Positions 27,322 to 38,639 of a stretch of DNA of 64,000 nucleotides are shown here, piece after piece. The first letter of the stretch is position 1; each line of letters begins with the position of its first letter. The stretch is taken from NCBI RefSeq assembly GCF_018446385.1, contig NC_055996.1:17037317-17101316 (forward strand), read 5' to 3'. The translations under genes and the position numbers were made by a program. The notes beneath the pieces were generated by a model, which was given only the letters and a program-made list of their open reading frames with translations, ran no database searches and was not told the origin of the DNA. This DNA comes from Zingiber officinale (taxonomy: Eukaryota > Streptophyta > Magnoliopsida > Zingiberales > Zingiberaceae).

Positions 27322-30300
27322 TCAGGCGGGAGAAGGCTGGGAAGTGGGGTCGGCGGAGGAAGCGAGGTCGGGGCCGACGCGGCAGCCCTCGAGCATGAAG
27401 ACGATGTCGGCCATCGACGGCCGGTCGAGCGGGTCGGGGGCGGTGCAGAGAAGGCCGACCTTCACGCCCAGAAGGAACTCTTCCCACTCCGACGACTCCG
27501 GGTCCAGCTCCAGCAGACCTGGTTCGAGCAGCTCCGCCACCTGGCCCCGCTGCAGCTGGCGCTTCACCCACTTCACGATGTCCTCCTCTTCTTCGCCCGC
27601 GAAGGTCCCTGGCCGTCTTCCCGTCAGAAGCTCCAGCAGCACGATGCCGAAGCTGTACACGTCCCCCTCTCGCGTCGCCTGTCCCGCCGCGGCGGCGTCG
27701 GGGGCGACGTAGCCCAGGGAGCCCACTGGCGTCGCGGACGTGGATGCGGCTGCGGCAGCCGCGGCTGCTCCTGCAGTCACCACGATCGGCTCCAGGCCGA
27801 AATCAGAGAGGTGGGGCTCGAAATCGGCGTCGAAGAGGATGTTCTGCGGCTTGACGTCCCCGTGGATTACCCCGGAGGCGTGGAGGAAGGCGAGACCGCG
27901 GGCAACGCCGAGGGCAATGAGATGGCGCATCGGCCAGTTGAGAACGTGGCCGTCCTGGTGGGACGCCTCCTGCAGCAGAGTGGCTAGGTTGCCGTTCGGC
28001 ATGTAATCGTAGACTAGCAATCGAACATCCGGTGGGGGTCCGGCGTAGTAACCGCGAAGCACGGTAAGATTCCGGTGCTTCACCTTCCCCAGCGACTCCG
28101 CCTCCTTGCGGAACGCCGCCTCCTCAATCACGATGGCGCCGTCTGCGGACGTCGATGGCAGGCGCAGGATGGACAGCACAGTACCATCGTTGTAGCACGC
28201 CTTGAACAGCAGTCCATGGCGACCGCGACTCAGGACATTTTCTTCGTCGTACTGACGCGTAGCCTCCACGGTATCGGCGTAAGTGTTCCTGTTGTTGAAC
28301 ATCACCAGCTTCGGCCCGCCGTTGGTCTCTCCTCCGCTTTCTTGGCTCGATCCGCTGCCCCTCCCAGGGCTCCGTTTCTTTACCCCGGCCCGGCTATCTA
28401 AGAAGCGCCTCCGCCACCGCAGCAGAGTGTAAGCAAAGCAGCAGCACAGCAGGACAAGAATGAAGGCCGCCGCCGCCGCGAGGCCGATCACTAGGATGAG
28501 ATAGCTCCTTTTGCTTCTCCGACACGACTTCTCCAATGGCTGGCCGCAGAGTTCTGGGTTCCCAGCAAATAATGACGGGTCGCTGAAACGGGCACCGAGC
28601 ACCTCTGGGATCGCTCCGCTGAGGTTATTATCCGACACATTAAAGTACACCAAGCCGGAGATACGGGCGAGAGATGAGGGAAGGAGGTTAGAGAACTCGT
28701 TGTCAGAGAGGTCGAGCTCCTGGAGCTTGGAAAGATTCGAGATCGAGCCGGGAATGTCGCCTGAGAGATGATTACCGTCCAATTTGAGGCTCACCAATGC
28801 TGAGCAATTGGATAGTTCCAGCGGGATATCGCCGGAGAGATTGTTCTGACCGAGGTCGAGCTCCGTGAGTATGGAGAGACGAGAAAGGTCCTTCGGAATG
28901 GATCCGGACAAATGGTTGGAGCGAATCTGGAGAACAGTGAGATTGGAGCAGTTGGCGAGCTCAGCTGGAATCTCGCCGGTGATGTTGTTGTAGGAGACTG
29001 ACAGAACTTTAAGCAACTGGAGGTAGCCGTAGGTCGTCGGGATTGTACCAGAGAAAGCATTGCCTGTGAGGTTGAGAACCTGCAAGCTCCATAGGCTGCT
29101 GAAACCTTCGGGGACTTGGCCAGAAAATGAATTATCTGCGAGCGATATCACCTGAAGGCTGGGCAGTCCGAAGAGCTCAGGAGGAAGATCGCCGGAAAGG
29201 TTCTGACCACTGAGGTCGAGAGACCTAAGGTTTAGAAGCCTACCGATGCTCGCTGGAATGGCGCCAGAGAGGCAGTTTTTGCTCAGATTTACCACCTGCA
29301 GGCCAAGGAGCTCCCCGATCGAGGACAGAATCTCGCCAGAGATGCCATTGCCGGCGAGGTCGAGCGTAGTGAGATTGGTGAGCTGCGTCAGTTCCTGCGG
29401 GAGAATGCCGGAAATGTGGTTTGAATGGAGGGATAATGTCTCCAGTTTCGAGAGGTTTAGCAGATTCAGTGGAATCCGACCGGAGAAGAAGTTGTCACCC
29501 ATGTATAGATCCCTCAGGCGGCCGAGGCTCCCAAGAGAATCCGGTATGTGGCCCGAGAACCTGTTCTTCTCGAGATCAAGAACTTGTATTGCACCACACA
29601 AGCCGATCTCCCTGGGAAGTTGACCGGTCATTAAGTTCCGTCCCAACCGGAGCTCCTGCAGCGACGCAAGCCTTCCAATACCCAGCGGAAGGGAGCCGGT
29701 GAGAGCATTGCCTGTGAGATCCAAGACAGTTAGCCCAGAGGCATTGGCAAGCCACGCAGGGAATGGCCCGACGAGCTTATTCTCCTTGATTTCCAGAACT
29801 TGTAGCGAAGCAGAGAGGCGCTGGTCCGTAGGCGGGATAGCCAGTTCTGTGAACTCATTGAGGCCGAGCTGCACGATCCGGAGGGAGGAGCTACCAGTGA
29901 GGGTGGAATTGTAGAAGATGGAGGCCGGCACTGCGCCGGAGAGGTGATTCCGAGCGAGAGCAAGCACTTGAAGGTTGGGCATCTCCGCGATGGCCGAAGG
30001 TACGATGCCCCGGAGGTTGTTTCCCTGTATGCTTAGGTGAACGAGGGAGGAGCAGTTGGCGAGCACCGCCGGGAGGGTGCCTTCGAGAAGGTTGCCGTCG
30101 AGGTAGAGGAAAGAAAGCGCGGGGAGACGGCCGAGGTCTCCGGGGATGATTCCGCGGAGGCGGTTGTAGGAGAGGTCGAGGAACTGGAGCTGCGTGGTGG
30201 CGGAAGAGAGGTTGGCCGGGACAAGGCCGGCGAATGCATTAGAAGAGAGGTCGAGGTAGCGGATACCCGGAGGAAAGGCGGCGGGCACAGAGCCAATGAG

Positions 30301-30795
30301 GAGGTTACCGGCAAAGCTGAGGACTTGGAGGGAGGAGAGGTTGGAGAGTGGGAAGGCGCGGATGGGACCGGAGAGGGCATTGGACTGGAGGAAGAGGGAG
30401 CGGAGGTTGCCAAGAGAGGCCAATGCCGGCGGAATAGACCCGTAGAACTGGTTCGACCGGAGGCTCAGACGCTGCAGGAGCCGGAGGTCAGCAAGCCGAG
30501 GAGAGATGAGGCCGGAGAGGCGAAGGCGAGGGAGTCGGAGCTCGACGACGCGGGCGGCGTTCGGCTCGCACACGACGCCGCGCCAGTCGCAAGGCGCGGA
30601 GAGAGACGCCTCGTCCCAGCCGTCGAGCGCGCCGAGAGGGTCACGGAGCGCGAGCCTAAACGCTGTAAGCGCGTCGATCTCCCCCTGGGTTTCCCGGCTG
30701 CGCCCCGCCGGCGTAAGAGGCGGCGGCGGCGGAGACGGAGGCGGGGTGGCGGAAACAAGTAAGGGAAACAGCAGCAGAAGCGTGAAGAAGTGCAT
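27322..30795 (-). CDS. LRR receptor-like (pseudo)kinase, At4g36180 type, single exon
   Basis: The chosen start is the ATG at 30795 (1157 aa), because MHFFTLLLLFPLLVSA is a good signal peptide. The ORF runs 75 codons further upstream, but through the CT repeat of the 5' UTR. Order: signal peptide, an N-terminal LRR cap (ALTAFRLALRDPLGALDGW, then CDWRGVVC), more than 20 leucine-rich repeats, a membrane segment at about 765-792 followed by RWRRR, and a kinase domain at about 850-1135. The tail GCRVGPDLASSADPTSQPSPA matches the Arabidopsis At4g36180 protein family as I remember it. The usual catalytic lysine is Arg (SILRLP, about R878), HRD is HGD (about 978-980), DFG is kept (about 998-1000), and the P-loop is SRGRHGLLF. 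It is therefore probably a weak or inactive kinase acting as a scaffold at the plasma membrane. Related proteins share the missing lysine, so this is not decay. A poly-Ala tract lies after DFG. Confidence 0.92.
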   Translation of the reverse strand: MHFFTLLLLFPLLVSATPPPSPPPPPLTPAGRSRETQGEIDALTAFRLALRDPLGALDGWDEASLSAPCDWRGVVCEPNAARVVELRLPRLRLSGLISPRLADLRLLQRLSLRSNQFYGSIPPALASLGNLRSLFLQSNALSGPIRAFPLSNLSSLQVLSFAGNLLIGSVPAAFPPGIRYLDLSSNAFAGLVPANLSSATTQLQFLDLSYNRLRGIIPGDLGRLPALSFLYLDGNLLEGTLPAVLANCSSLVHLSIQGNNLRGIVPSAIAEMPNLQVLALARNHLSGAVPASIFYNSTLTGSSSLRIVQLGLNEFTELAIPPTDQRLSASLQVLEIKENKLVGPFPAWLANASGLTVLDLTGNALTGSLPLGIGRLASLQELRLGRNLMTGQLPREIGLCGAIQVLDLEKNRFSGHIPDSLGSLGRLRDLYMGDNFFSGRIPLNLLNLSKLETLSLHSNHISGILPQELTQLTNLTTLDLAGNGISGEILSSIGELLGLQVVNLSKNCLSGAIPASIGRLLNLRSLDLSGQNLSGDLPPELFGLPSLQVISLADNSFSGQVPEGFSSLWSLQVLNLTGNAFSGTIPTTYGYLQLLKVLSVSYNNITGEIPAELANCSNLTVLQIRSNHLSGSIPKDLSRLSILTELDLGQNNLSGDIPLELSNCSALVSLKLDGNHLSGDIPGSISNLSKLQELDLSDNEFSNLLPSSLARISGLVYFNVSDNNLSGAIPEVLGARFSDPSLFAGNPELCGQPLEKSCRRSKRSYLILVIGLAAAAAFILVLLCCCFAYTLLRWRRRFLDSRAGVKKRSPGRGSGSSQESGGETNGGPKLVMFNNRNTYADTVEATRQYDEENVLSRGRHGLLFKACYNDGTVLSILRLPSTSADGAIVIEEAAFRKEAESLGKVKHRNLTVLRGYYAGPPPDVRLLVYDYMPNGNLATLLQEASHQDGHVLNWPMRHLIALGVARGLAFLHASGVIHGDVKPQNILFDADFEPHLSDFGLEPIVVTAGAAAAAAAASTSATPVGSLGYVAPDAAAAGQATREGDVYSFGIVLLELLTGRRPGTFAGEEEEDIVKWVKRQLQRGQVAELLEPGLLELDPESSEWEEFLLGVKVGLLCTAPDPLDRPSMADIVFMLEGCRVGPDLASSADPTSQPSPA

Positions 30796-30918
30796 TGTGG
30801 CCACGGGAGCAGCAGCAGGGGCTGAAGGAGGAAGACGAACACAACAACGAGCGTCTCTGTCCCTTTTTTGACCGCTTTCCTTTCTTGTTTTTCCTTCCTT
30901 CCGCTCTCGTTTTGAAAA

Positions 30919-30953
<35 letters not shown>

Positions 30954-31020
30954 GAGGAGCCCTGAAGCGGCGGTTCCTTATCCTCGCTGGGAGTGAGGGA
31001 ATCAAGTAATTGAATATCAT
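30796..31020 (-). promoter_or_regulatory. 5' UTR of the LRR kinase with a CT microsatellite
   Basis: 30921-30950 is (AG)15 on the plus strand, which is (CT)15 in the transcript sense, followed by a short GAG repeat. CT-rich leaders are common in plant 5' UTRs. The reading frame stays open through it, which inflates the ORF. No clear TATA box is visible. Confidence 0.55.
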
Positions 31021-31641
31021 TTACGGGTCCGGCTGAGTTAACCGTTGGTCGATGTCGCTTTATCTTTCGGTTTATCGACCAAAAACACTGGATCGCCAAG
31101 TTGGACGAGCTTTGCCATCATTCCTGCCACTCGTTTTCACTTTACCGTCCCGGGGCCACGCCTCGGCCTAGCCAAGTACTGTAGCGTGGGGGCAACCAAC
31201 TGTGCTGCGAATCGCATTCATGGCCGTCTCTGATTCGATTCCGATGGGGAAGGAAGGGGTAAAAAGGCATAATTGTAGCGTATGTGTGTGCGCCTACCCA
31301 CCCGCCAGCCCACCATCGCATTGTCATTTATGGCTCGTGGGGTGAGCCGGATCAGGCAGGGAGTCGAACCGGGGTAAAGCTTTGTTTAACCTTTGTGGAT
31401 GGACTGATTGCATGTGCATTCGAATGAATGCAAATTATTGCGTGGCCAATTTGATCGGTACGAGTTGAGGGGACTCCTCGATGCGGCCAAACTTTTAGCC
31501 AGGATGAATTGGTTGGGAGATGTATTCGGTTGGTTACTGTTGCGAGTAGAATGATAAGACGGCCGCAGTTTTGTTGCTGCGGAATCTTATGGTATTGGAC
31601 TAGACCAAGATTGAGACTTTAGCAAAATTATTGTACATTGT
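31021..31641. other. Upstream region of the LRR kinase gene
   Basis: Mixed-composition sequence, presumably promoter. No ORF, RNA gene or repeat is supported. Confidence 0.45.
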
Positions 31642-31947
31642 AACAAAAGATTATATTTTCTCACACATTATATAAATGGGCAAAACAATAATTCGCATGG
31701 TAAAAAGATGATTCGTTTGTCCTAGTATTTTGTCAATCTATTTTTGAGTTAATACAAAGAACATAAATTACATATGACTACCAATAATTACATATACTAT
31801 ACTAATTATTGACAAAATACTAGGGCTTGTATGTTTTAACTCAAAGATGGGTTGACAAAATACTAGGACAAACAGAATCATCTTTTTACCATGCGAATTA
31901 TTGTTTTGCCCATTTATATAATGTGTGAGAAAATATAATCTTTTGTT
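31642..31947. mobile_element. MITE-like inverted repeat with arms of about 115 bp
   Basis: The left arm from 31642 (AACAAAAGATTATATTTTCT) and the right arm ending 31947 (reverse complement) match almost base for base over about 115 bp. The match includes GGGCAAAACAATAATTCGCA and TGTCCTAGTATTTTGTCAA. The loop is about 60 bp and has no coding capacity. A clear TSD could not be fixed, so the superfamily is open. It lies about 0.85 kb upstream of the LRR kinase start. Confidence 0.8.
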
Positions 31948-33150
31948 GGATCAATATATAGGGAGAAACTCTCTTAAGTGTGGGTGTATAGGAGATGTAA
32001 ATCAAGGGTTTGAATTATATTGAATAAGTTAACTAGTGTACGAGTATGATCTACACTCATCAAATGTCATGTCACCAATGCTTAGTGGTGATCATGATTT
32101 GTCATTGGATCATGAGAAATAGACGATCCACGATAACCTTTAAGCACTATTGTTGGTGGGGCAAATATGTTTTAAGGATACTGTGTTAAACGCAAGCCTC
32201 GACCTCATTTTCAGATTGGGTACAACAACCTACTCAAACTCGATCAACACTCGATAGTCGGGGACGCTTCTTTCTAATTTAGAGAGTCGGGAGATTCCAC
32301 TCCTAACTTGGCTGCGACATCAACTTGAGAATATTTTCACGAATACTCAACCTTCGTTCCCGACTTATTATCTTCCTTTCCTAACTCGGCAATCTGCTCG
32401 AGTAATTTGCATACGACAACATTTGACATCCGCTTGGAAAAACTAGCTTTCATTTGGAAGAGTTTTGCTAGTCCTTTGGAGCACTCGGCCGATTTGGCAC
32501 TCAGGGCATTTGGTGATTCGAACAAGTCAAATAAGTAATCAGATAACTTCCGAACTCAGACTTGACACTTTTCTCAAATTACCAAAAGCTTAGTAGAATC
32601 AGTCCCGTTAATAACTTCAGATTATCAGTTCAGACCATCTAACAAATAAGTTTATTTTTGATTGTGTAATTTCAAATTCAAATTTTCTCATGAAATCTAC
32701 CAACATATTATGCATTACAGTAGGATTCAAAGAGTAGAATTGGTAGGAAAACAGCCGAAACATGGTATATCATAAATGCTACGAGGGAATATATTTTGAT
32801 TACGACTCTCACCACATAAAGACAGTTCACGCAGCAGGCATTTTGCTATATCATCTCTGCTTCATGCACAAGACAATGCTCCATTTAAAAGAATTAAGTT
32901 ATTATTTTATACCGAGATCCCTCTGAAATCAAGGGCATAATACCAATCAGCAGATCTTTGAATTTAAGAAAATAGGAGATTGAGTTTCAAGGTCGGAAAA
33001 CATGGGGCCTGTTCCTGAAGAATTCAAGGAAGATTTCTCCAAGCCAGCCAACATTCCCATCCCCCTTCACTTATTTGTTGTTTTTTTTCCCCCTTTTAAT
33101 ATGCAATCGGGAGCAGACTCATTAGTGTCCTAAAGCCCTAAATATACTCT
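31948..33150. other. Intergenic DNA, no supported gene
   Basis: There are short ORFs only. A stretch at about 32170-32520 has ordinary composition but no recognisable domain. It may be an old TE remnant. Confidence 0.35.
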
Positions 33151-33159
33151 CGTTGATGG

Positions 33160-33534
33160 TCATGTCCATTGTCCACTCCTGCTTGGCTTGCCTTTCATGA
33201 TCACTTGAAAGCTCAGCCGAGCGTCCGCCGTCATGATGGTCTGGTCTTCAGTGGCTTTCCGCCATGCTTTTGTAGCCTGCATTAAATATGCCAAAAGGCC
33301 TTCCTGCACTGTTGTCTGCTTCGTTTTGGTGCCGTAGGCCAGCGTGGCCGAAAAGAAAACGCAGATAAAGACGTCAACAGATTTTATAAGGGGCCATGTG
33401 CTTTGCCCACGCATGCCACTTAGCAGGAGGCCCAATGATTCTCCTGAGCCCAAGACACACAGCGGGAAATGAAAGTAGGAAACAAAATATGAGAATTTCC
33501 CCCCTTTACTAACAAAATAAACAGTTTGTAACAT
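33160..33534 (-). CDS. Doubtful small ORF, 124 aa, no recognised family
   Basis: The frame is open for 124 codons. The part after the first 50 residues (a hydrophobic stretch, then a basic-polar region ending GKPSRSGQWT) looks more protein-like than its surroundings. I do not recognise it. It could be an exon of an unrecognised gene, a decayed gene fragment or chance. No neighbouring exons were found. Confidence 0.2.
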   Translation of the reverse strand: MLQTVYFVSKGGKFSYFVSYFHFPLCVLGSGESLGLLLSGMRGQSTWPLIKSVDVFICVFFSATLAYGTKTKQTTVQEGLLAYLMQATKAWRKATEDQTIMTADARLSFQVIMKGKPSRSGQWT

Positions 33535-33539
33535 TATAC

Positions 33540-34839
33540 CATCTTACTATTTTATTAAAAATCTCTTCACTTTACTAATTAAATTTGGTAAAATCTAAAA
33601 TGAATTTACGTTAATATCTTTTTTTTTATTCACACTAAAAATAATTCCAAGATTTATTAGTAATTTCATGAGCGAAACAATCAGTAATCTAAAATTCGAC
33701 ACTCAGTTATGACATATTATTATGAATTTTTCTCATCATTAATTTTCTCTGATTGTTTTATATAAAAAAATATAGTTCTCTTTAGTCCCACATTTTAAAA
33801 TTGACAACACTATGATCAAAGAAGTTTCTATAAATATTTTAGGCCGACAATATTAAAAAATATACTTTTCTTAGTTTTTTTTACTAAGATAAGTATAATA
33901 TTAAATTAAATTAATTTTTGTCATAAGGAAGCCGTAAGTGTAACATTTGAAAAATCCAAACAATTACGATTTTCAAAGACTACTTTATCCTAATGACACT
34001 ACTTTAGTATTTTAATGCTAAAATACTTTAATTAATATAATTTCATTATAAAATATCAATGTGATTTCAATGTATTATATTACACACGCGACGCATGTGC
34101 ACGATCACTAGTATACATGTATCATCAAGATTCAAGACGATAAGTGCATTGCATTTTTAAAGGAAAATGGAAAAAAAAAAACATAAAAGAGAGTAAGTTT
34201 TTCCAAGCATCCATAGCTCCACTCGTCTCGGGCATTCTAACATCAACCATGAGCCCTCTATCCTTCTCTATCCTCCTACTCTTAGATGAAATAGATGGAC
34301 ATCTATAGTTTGTTCCAAAAAAAATTAAAATATATGGACATCTATCACCAAAAAAACAGGGTTTTTTTTTAAATATCACATAAGCATCTTTCTTTTATTA
34401 TTATTGTTTATTAAAAGAGCGTTCCATCTAGAGCAGTTAAACGAATTAATCTATGACTGTGAATCGATGCATCATAAACTCATCATATGATAGGGTGAAA
34501 TGAGTCAGCTTGCCTCCTTGACTGGTTGAGAAATCTCCTATCCAAGGGGTTAAGAGTTAGGCGACCGTGTTGATTTTAAATGCATGAAGAATACAAAAAT
34601 ATAAAATCCGTAAAACTTATAATGGTAATTCGTACTAAATCTTGATCTTTGCTTTTCGTACAAAATAGAAAATTCACAGCGATACTCAGAAAAGAAGATC
34701 GGAGAATATATCAAAAAATAATTTATCATCGAAAAAATGATCACGAACGAATCGGAAAGCTCTTCAAGATTCTACAAGTCAAATCTCTCTTTACTAGATG
34801 TTCTCCTTGCCGATTACTTGCTCACCACCTCTTACCCTT
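33540..34839. other. AT-rich intergenic DNA
   Basis: I see no gene, RNA or bounded repeat. It lies left of the TE nest. Confidence 0.4.
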
Positions 34840-36214
34840 TCGATTCCTTGGACACCTCATATATAAAGGTGAGGAAAATGAAAGGTCGCTCATAAAGGAG
34901 GAAGGTGAAGGGGAAGGACACCCTTTCATCTTCACAACTCTTACATCTCTTACTCATTCAAGTCAATCCATAAAGGTCATCTAGTTACAAAGACTATGTA
35001 AATCACATAGACTATATTATAATCAAGTCACAAAAACTAGAGCAAAACACTAATTAGTCACAGAGACTAAATGAGAACATTCAATCCATACTTTAGGGAA
35101 AATAGTTCGTGCGACAACAAGTACACTAAGTAATTATTGCTAAGAAAATTATTATACCATACATAGATGCTCTACAGAACGAATCAGAGACATCAATAAC
35201 TTGTCTTAACCCCGGATTAATCATTTATATCAATATGAACATTTCTAATTCCTCATAATGACTATTATGTCAAGAGCATATTCAACATCTCTAATATTTG
35301 CAATCATTTCTATAAAAATAGAAATGGGTCGACCAGTGAATAACATCAAAGATCTATTCATTCTAATCAGTCGCTTTCCTAGTTATGCTACATAGATCGA
35401 ATCATCTATAGCTAATAGGAAGCATGCTAAAGTAGCAAATACTGATTAGAACTTCAAGTAGATAGCTAAATAGACACTTAGGGTAAGACTGAGATCAACT
35501 TATAATCTCAAGGGTCTCATATAATAGAGAAGCAGAGATCTATTCTCCTATTATACTTATTGTCGTAATAGCGCATGTGGTATGAATCACATGCTACGAT
35601 ATTATTCTCTTTACTAGAAAGAGCGCATATTTTTCTCAAATTTTAACATCGCACAATTTTTGATCTTGACATACTTAATGTCTAATCCTGAGTTTAACAT
35701 ATGAATTCCAATATAGCCTTAAGCAGCTTCAGTAAATTATAGATTTACTTACGCCGATCATTACATAAATGATCTCATCTTGACACAATTATCAAGATGA
35801 CCTAAACTTATGAGATTGTCTCTATTCACAACTACATAGGTTGTCCCATAAGTAACGGTCTTACCTCTATTTATACTTAACAAATAGAAATGATTGTCCA
35901 TGTGAGTATACCAATCTCAACATGCTAACATGCTCATTGAGATTTCAATACAAAATGTAATAACATATACACTGAATAGATCATAACATTTTACAAAATC
36001 ACAAAGACTTCTCATATCCTTGAAATAACTTTTTTATCAATGGTTTAGTAAAATAATCTGCAAGCATATTACATGTAGGGATGTACTCAAGAACTATGTT
36101 TTTCTTGTCAACAATATCCCTTACAAAATTATATTTAGTTTTTATAGCTTGCCTTTGCTGTGATATTTGGGATCTTTAGAAAAAGTTATAGTAACTTAAT
36201 TATCACAGTACACT
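34840..36214 (-). mobile_element. 3' end of the outer Copia: RNase H tail and probable 3' LTR
   Basis: Read on the minus strand from 36214, the frame gives the end of a Copia RNase H. It has the YCDN block, then SKDPKYHSK, VRDIVDKKNIVLEYIPTCN and LADYFTKPLIKKLFQGYEKS, with one or two frame breaks. Below about 35990 the sequence is non-coding and has a TATA-like TTTATATATGAGG near 34855-34867. It is the expected place for the 3' LTR. The matching 5' LTR would lie beyond 64000, so the LTR limits cannot be fixed here. Confidence 0.6.
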
Positions 36215-36555
36215 CACTACAAGAAATTTGGGATTCAACCATACCTAATATATAATGATTTTTCAAAAAACTGTTATTTTTTTATTTAACAACGATTTTA
36301 TTAAAAACTATTGTTGTTGGCTATTTTTTCTTGAAAAAAGATAACAATTTTTAAAAAACTGTTGTGTTATATATGTCAAAGATAACAGTTTTTTAAAACT
36401 GTTGTATAGCTTTTTTATTTAGTCTATAACAACAATTTTAATCAACCATTGTCTATTAATGTTGCTTATATGGTAATAGATAACAATTGTATTAAACTGT
36501 TGTCTATGTGCATGTTTTAGGTCTAGACAATAGTGTTATTTTTAAAATTTGCTTT

Positions 36556-37222
36556 TGTTGGGGTTGCAAGGTTGCAAACATAATCCCATATTGGAAACAC
36601 ATGGGAAAGATCATGGGTTTATAAGAGAAAAGATATCTCCATTGGCGTGAGGCCTTTTGGGGAGAGCCCAAGAGCAAAGCCATGAGGGTCTAGGCCCAAA
36701 GTGGACAATATCATGCTATTGTGGAGATATCTAAATTCTTTTCGATCCTACAATTGGTATCAGAGCCCGGACTGCCAGAAGGTTTAATCGCCGACTGGGC
36801 ACAAGAGCTATGGTCTGATTGAGCCATGTGGGTACAATATTGACCTCGAACAAAGAAAATGGGGGCTCCTATGTCTGGATCAAGAGGACCAGACACCAGG
36901 CAGGAAGTCCTAGTTGCGACTAGGCAAGGAAGTCCTAGTAGGTCGGGTGGACCGAGGGGCAGGAAGACCTAGTGGGTCGAGGATCGGACATGGGAAGCCT
37001 ATGGTCCTTTGTTTGAGGGGGGGATTGTTGGGGTTGCAAGGTTGCAAACATAGTCCCATATTGGAAACACATGGGAAAGATCATGGGTTTATAAGAGAAA
37101 AGATATCTCCATTGGCGTGAGGCCTTTTGGGGAGAGCCCAAGAGCAAAGCCATGAGGGTCTAGGCCCAAAGTGGACAATATCATGCTATTGTGGAGATAT
37201 CTAAATTCTTTTCGATCCTACA
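36556..37222 (+). mobile_element. TRIM retrotransposon, complete
   Basis: The LTRs at 36556-36752 and 37026-37222 are 197 bp each and differ at one base that I can see (CATAATCCC against CATAGTCCC). GCTTT at 36551-36555 and 37223-37227 is a perfect TSD. The PBS ATTGGTATCAGAGCCC follows the 5' LTR, and a purine tract TTTGAGGGGGGGAT precedes the 3' LTR. The interior is 273 bp with no gene. It therefore depends on proteins from another element, and the near-identical LTRs point to a recent insertion. Confidence 0.95.
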
Positions 37223-38639
37223 GCTTTATAACCATAACCTATTTTTCCCAACTCCTCACTCTTTCCCAGAAGTTTAGCAAAGCCATAGCCGCCCTTGCTA
37301 ACCTCCGCTCCACCATCTCCTAAATGCTTCATCGGAATGGCCGCGGTAATTACCGTAAACTCTACCATTCCAATGCCAATATTATTTCACAGAACGGTCG
37401 CGACGTGGATATATATAATTTTTTGTTGAGTTTACTTGACTAAACCTAATTAAAATATAATCTATTTAAATTTATTTAGATAAATAATAATAAATAAGAA
37501 AATAAATTTTTATGATTATATAAAATTCTTTAGATTTTTTAAATTTTAAAATAAAATTTTATTATATTTTAATAAAATGAATCGTGGGACCTTAAAAATC
37601 TATTTGAACTATAACACTATATTTATTAATTAAAATCTAAGTTTGGCTTAGAAACTCTATCCTGTTCTAAATCACCGCCGCCTGCTGCCTCTCATGCTTC
37701 CCACCATTGTCGTCCCCACGCTCGTGAACAACCCAATCAGGCCACGTCAGAGAGCGCCTCCGATGCCTTTCTTCATCCTCCATTTTTTAAAATCATTTTC
37801 TATGAGCTTATTTTTTGGCATACGACAATAATTTTAATCAACCGTTGTCTAGTTATACTCTTTTTTAGGACTACGATAACGATTTTTGAAACCGTTGTGC
37901 ATTTTTTTTTTTTGGAATTTTCTCCCTTTTGTAGTTTCTTTTTTCCGCCGCATTTCTCTTTTCCTCTGCCTCCCTGACATTTTTATGCCAAAACCCTAAA
38001 CGCCCTCTCCGCCTACGATCTCCTCTGCGTTGTCTGTGACCTAGCCTCCTCCACCACAATGACCTAGCTTCCTTCGCCACTCTGCTTGTCACCTAGCCTC
38101 CTCTACCACTTCTCCATGCTGCCAGCGACCTAGAATGCGTCCAACTGTGCCTTTTGAATCAGAGCTTCTTCATGCCCTAACTAAAACCCTTTTCTCCTTC
38201 ATCCTCTTCATTTGCTTCTCCAACATTCTCATGGCGGTTCTGCAATCCATTGCCTGTCCATCATACCCCTCCTCTTCCTCGGAGTTCCTCCACCATGGCG
38301 CCCATCACGCCCGCAGAAGACTGCATCCTTCCTTCTTTCTGTTGCTTCTAGCTGTTGCCCCAAATGTTGAGGTTTCTTGGAACGGTGTAAGCGAGGAGAT
38401 AGAGTGAGAATGATTGTTTTTTTTTTTGCTTCATTCTATTCTATTTTTCATGTTTCTTTCATCGTCGGTTGAGGTTCTGGAGCAAGCTGATTTTGAAAAG
38501 AGTTGGTTGCTCTTTTTTGTGTATCAGATATTTGTCTAGTGCTTGCTAACGGGGTTACTATACTCATTGAAGTTTCTTCGTTTAGCGCTCATCAAAAAGA
38601 TTGTTTTGTTTGGTTGATTTTGTTCTTAACGTTACATTG

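Noticed and set aside
27056..27571. Minus-strand ORF of 171 aa overlapping the 3' end of the kinase gene
   Set aside because: It is an alternative frame of the kinase C-terminus running into the 3' UTR, Pro/Arg-rich with no family.
27256..27987. Plus-strand ORF of 243 aa (and others at 28075-28401, 29246-29623, 30037-30762)
   Set aside because: They are antisense shadows of the GC-rich LRR kinase gene, with no domain and compositions typical of reversed leucine-rich repeats.
30796..31020. 75-codon N-terminal extension of the LRR kinase ORF
   Set aside because: It translates the CT microsatellite as a Ser-Leu repeat and would bury the signal peptide. The ATG at 30795 is the better start.
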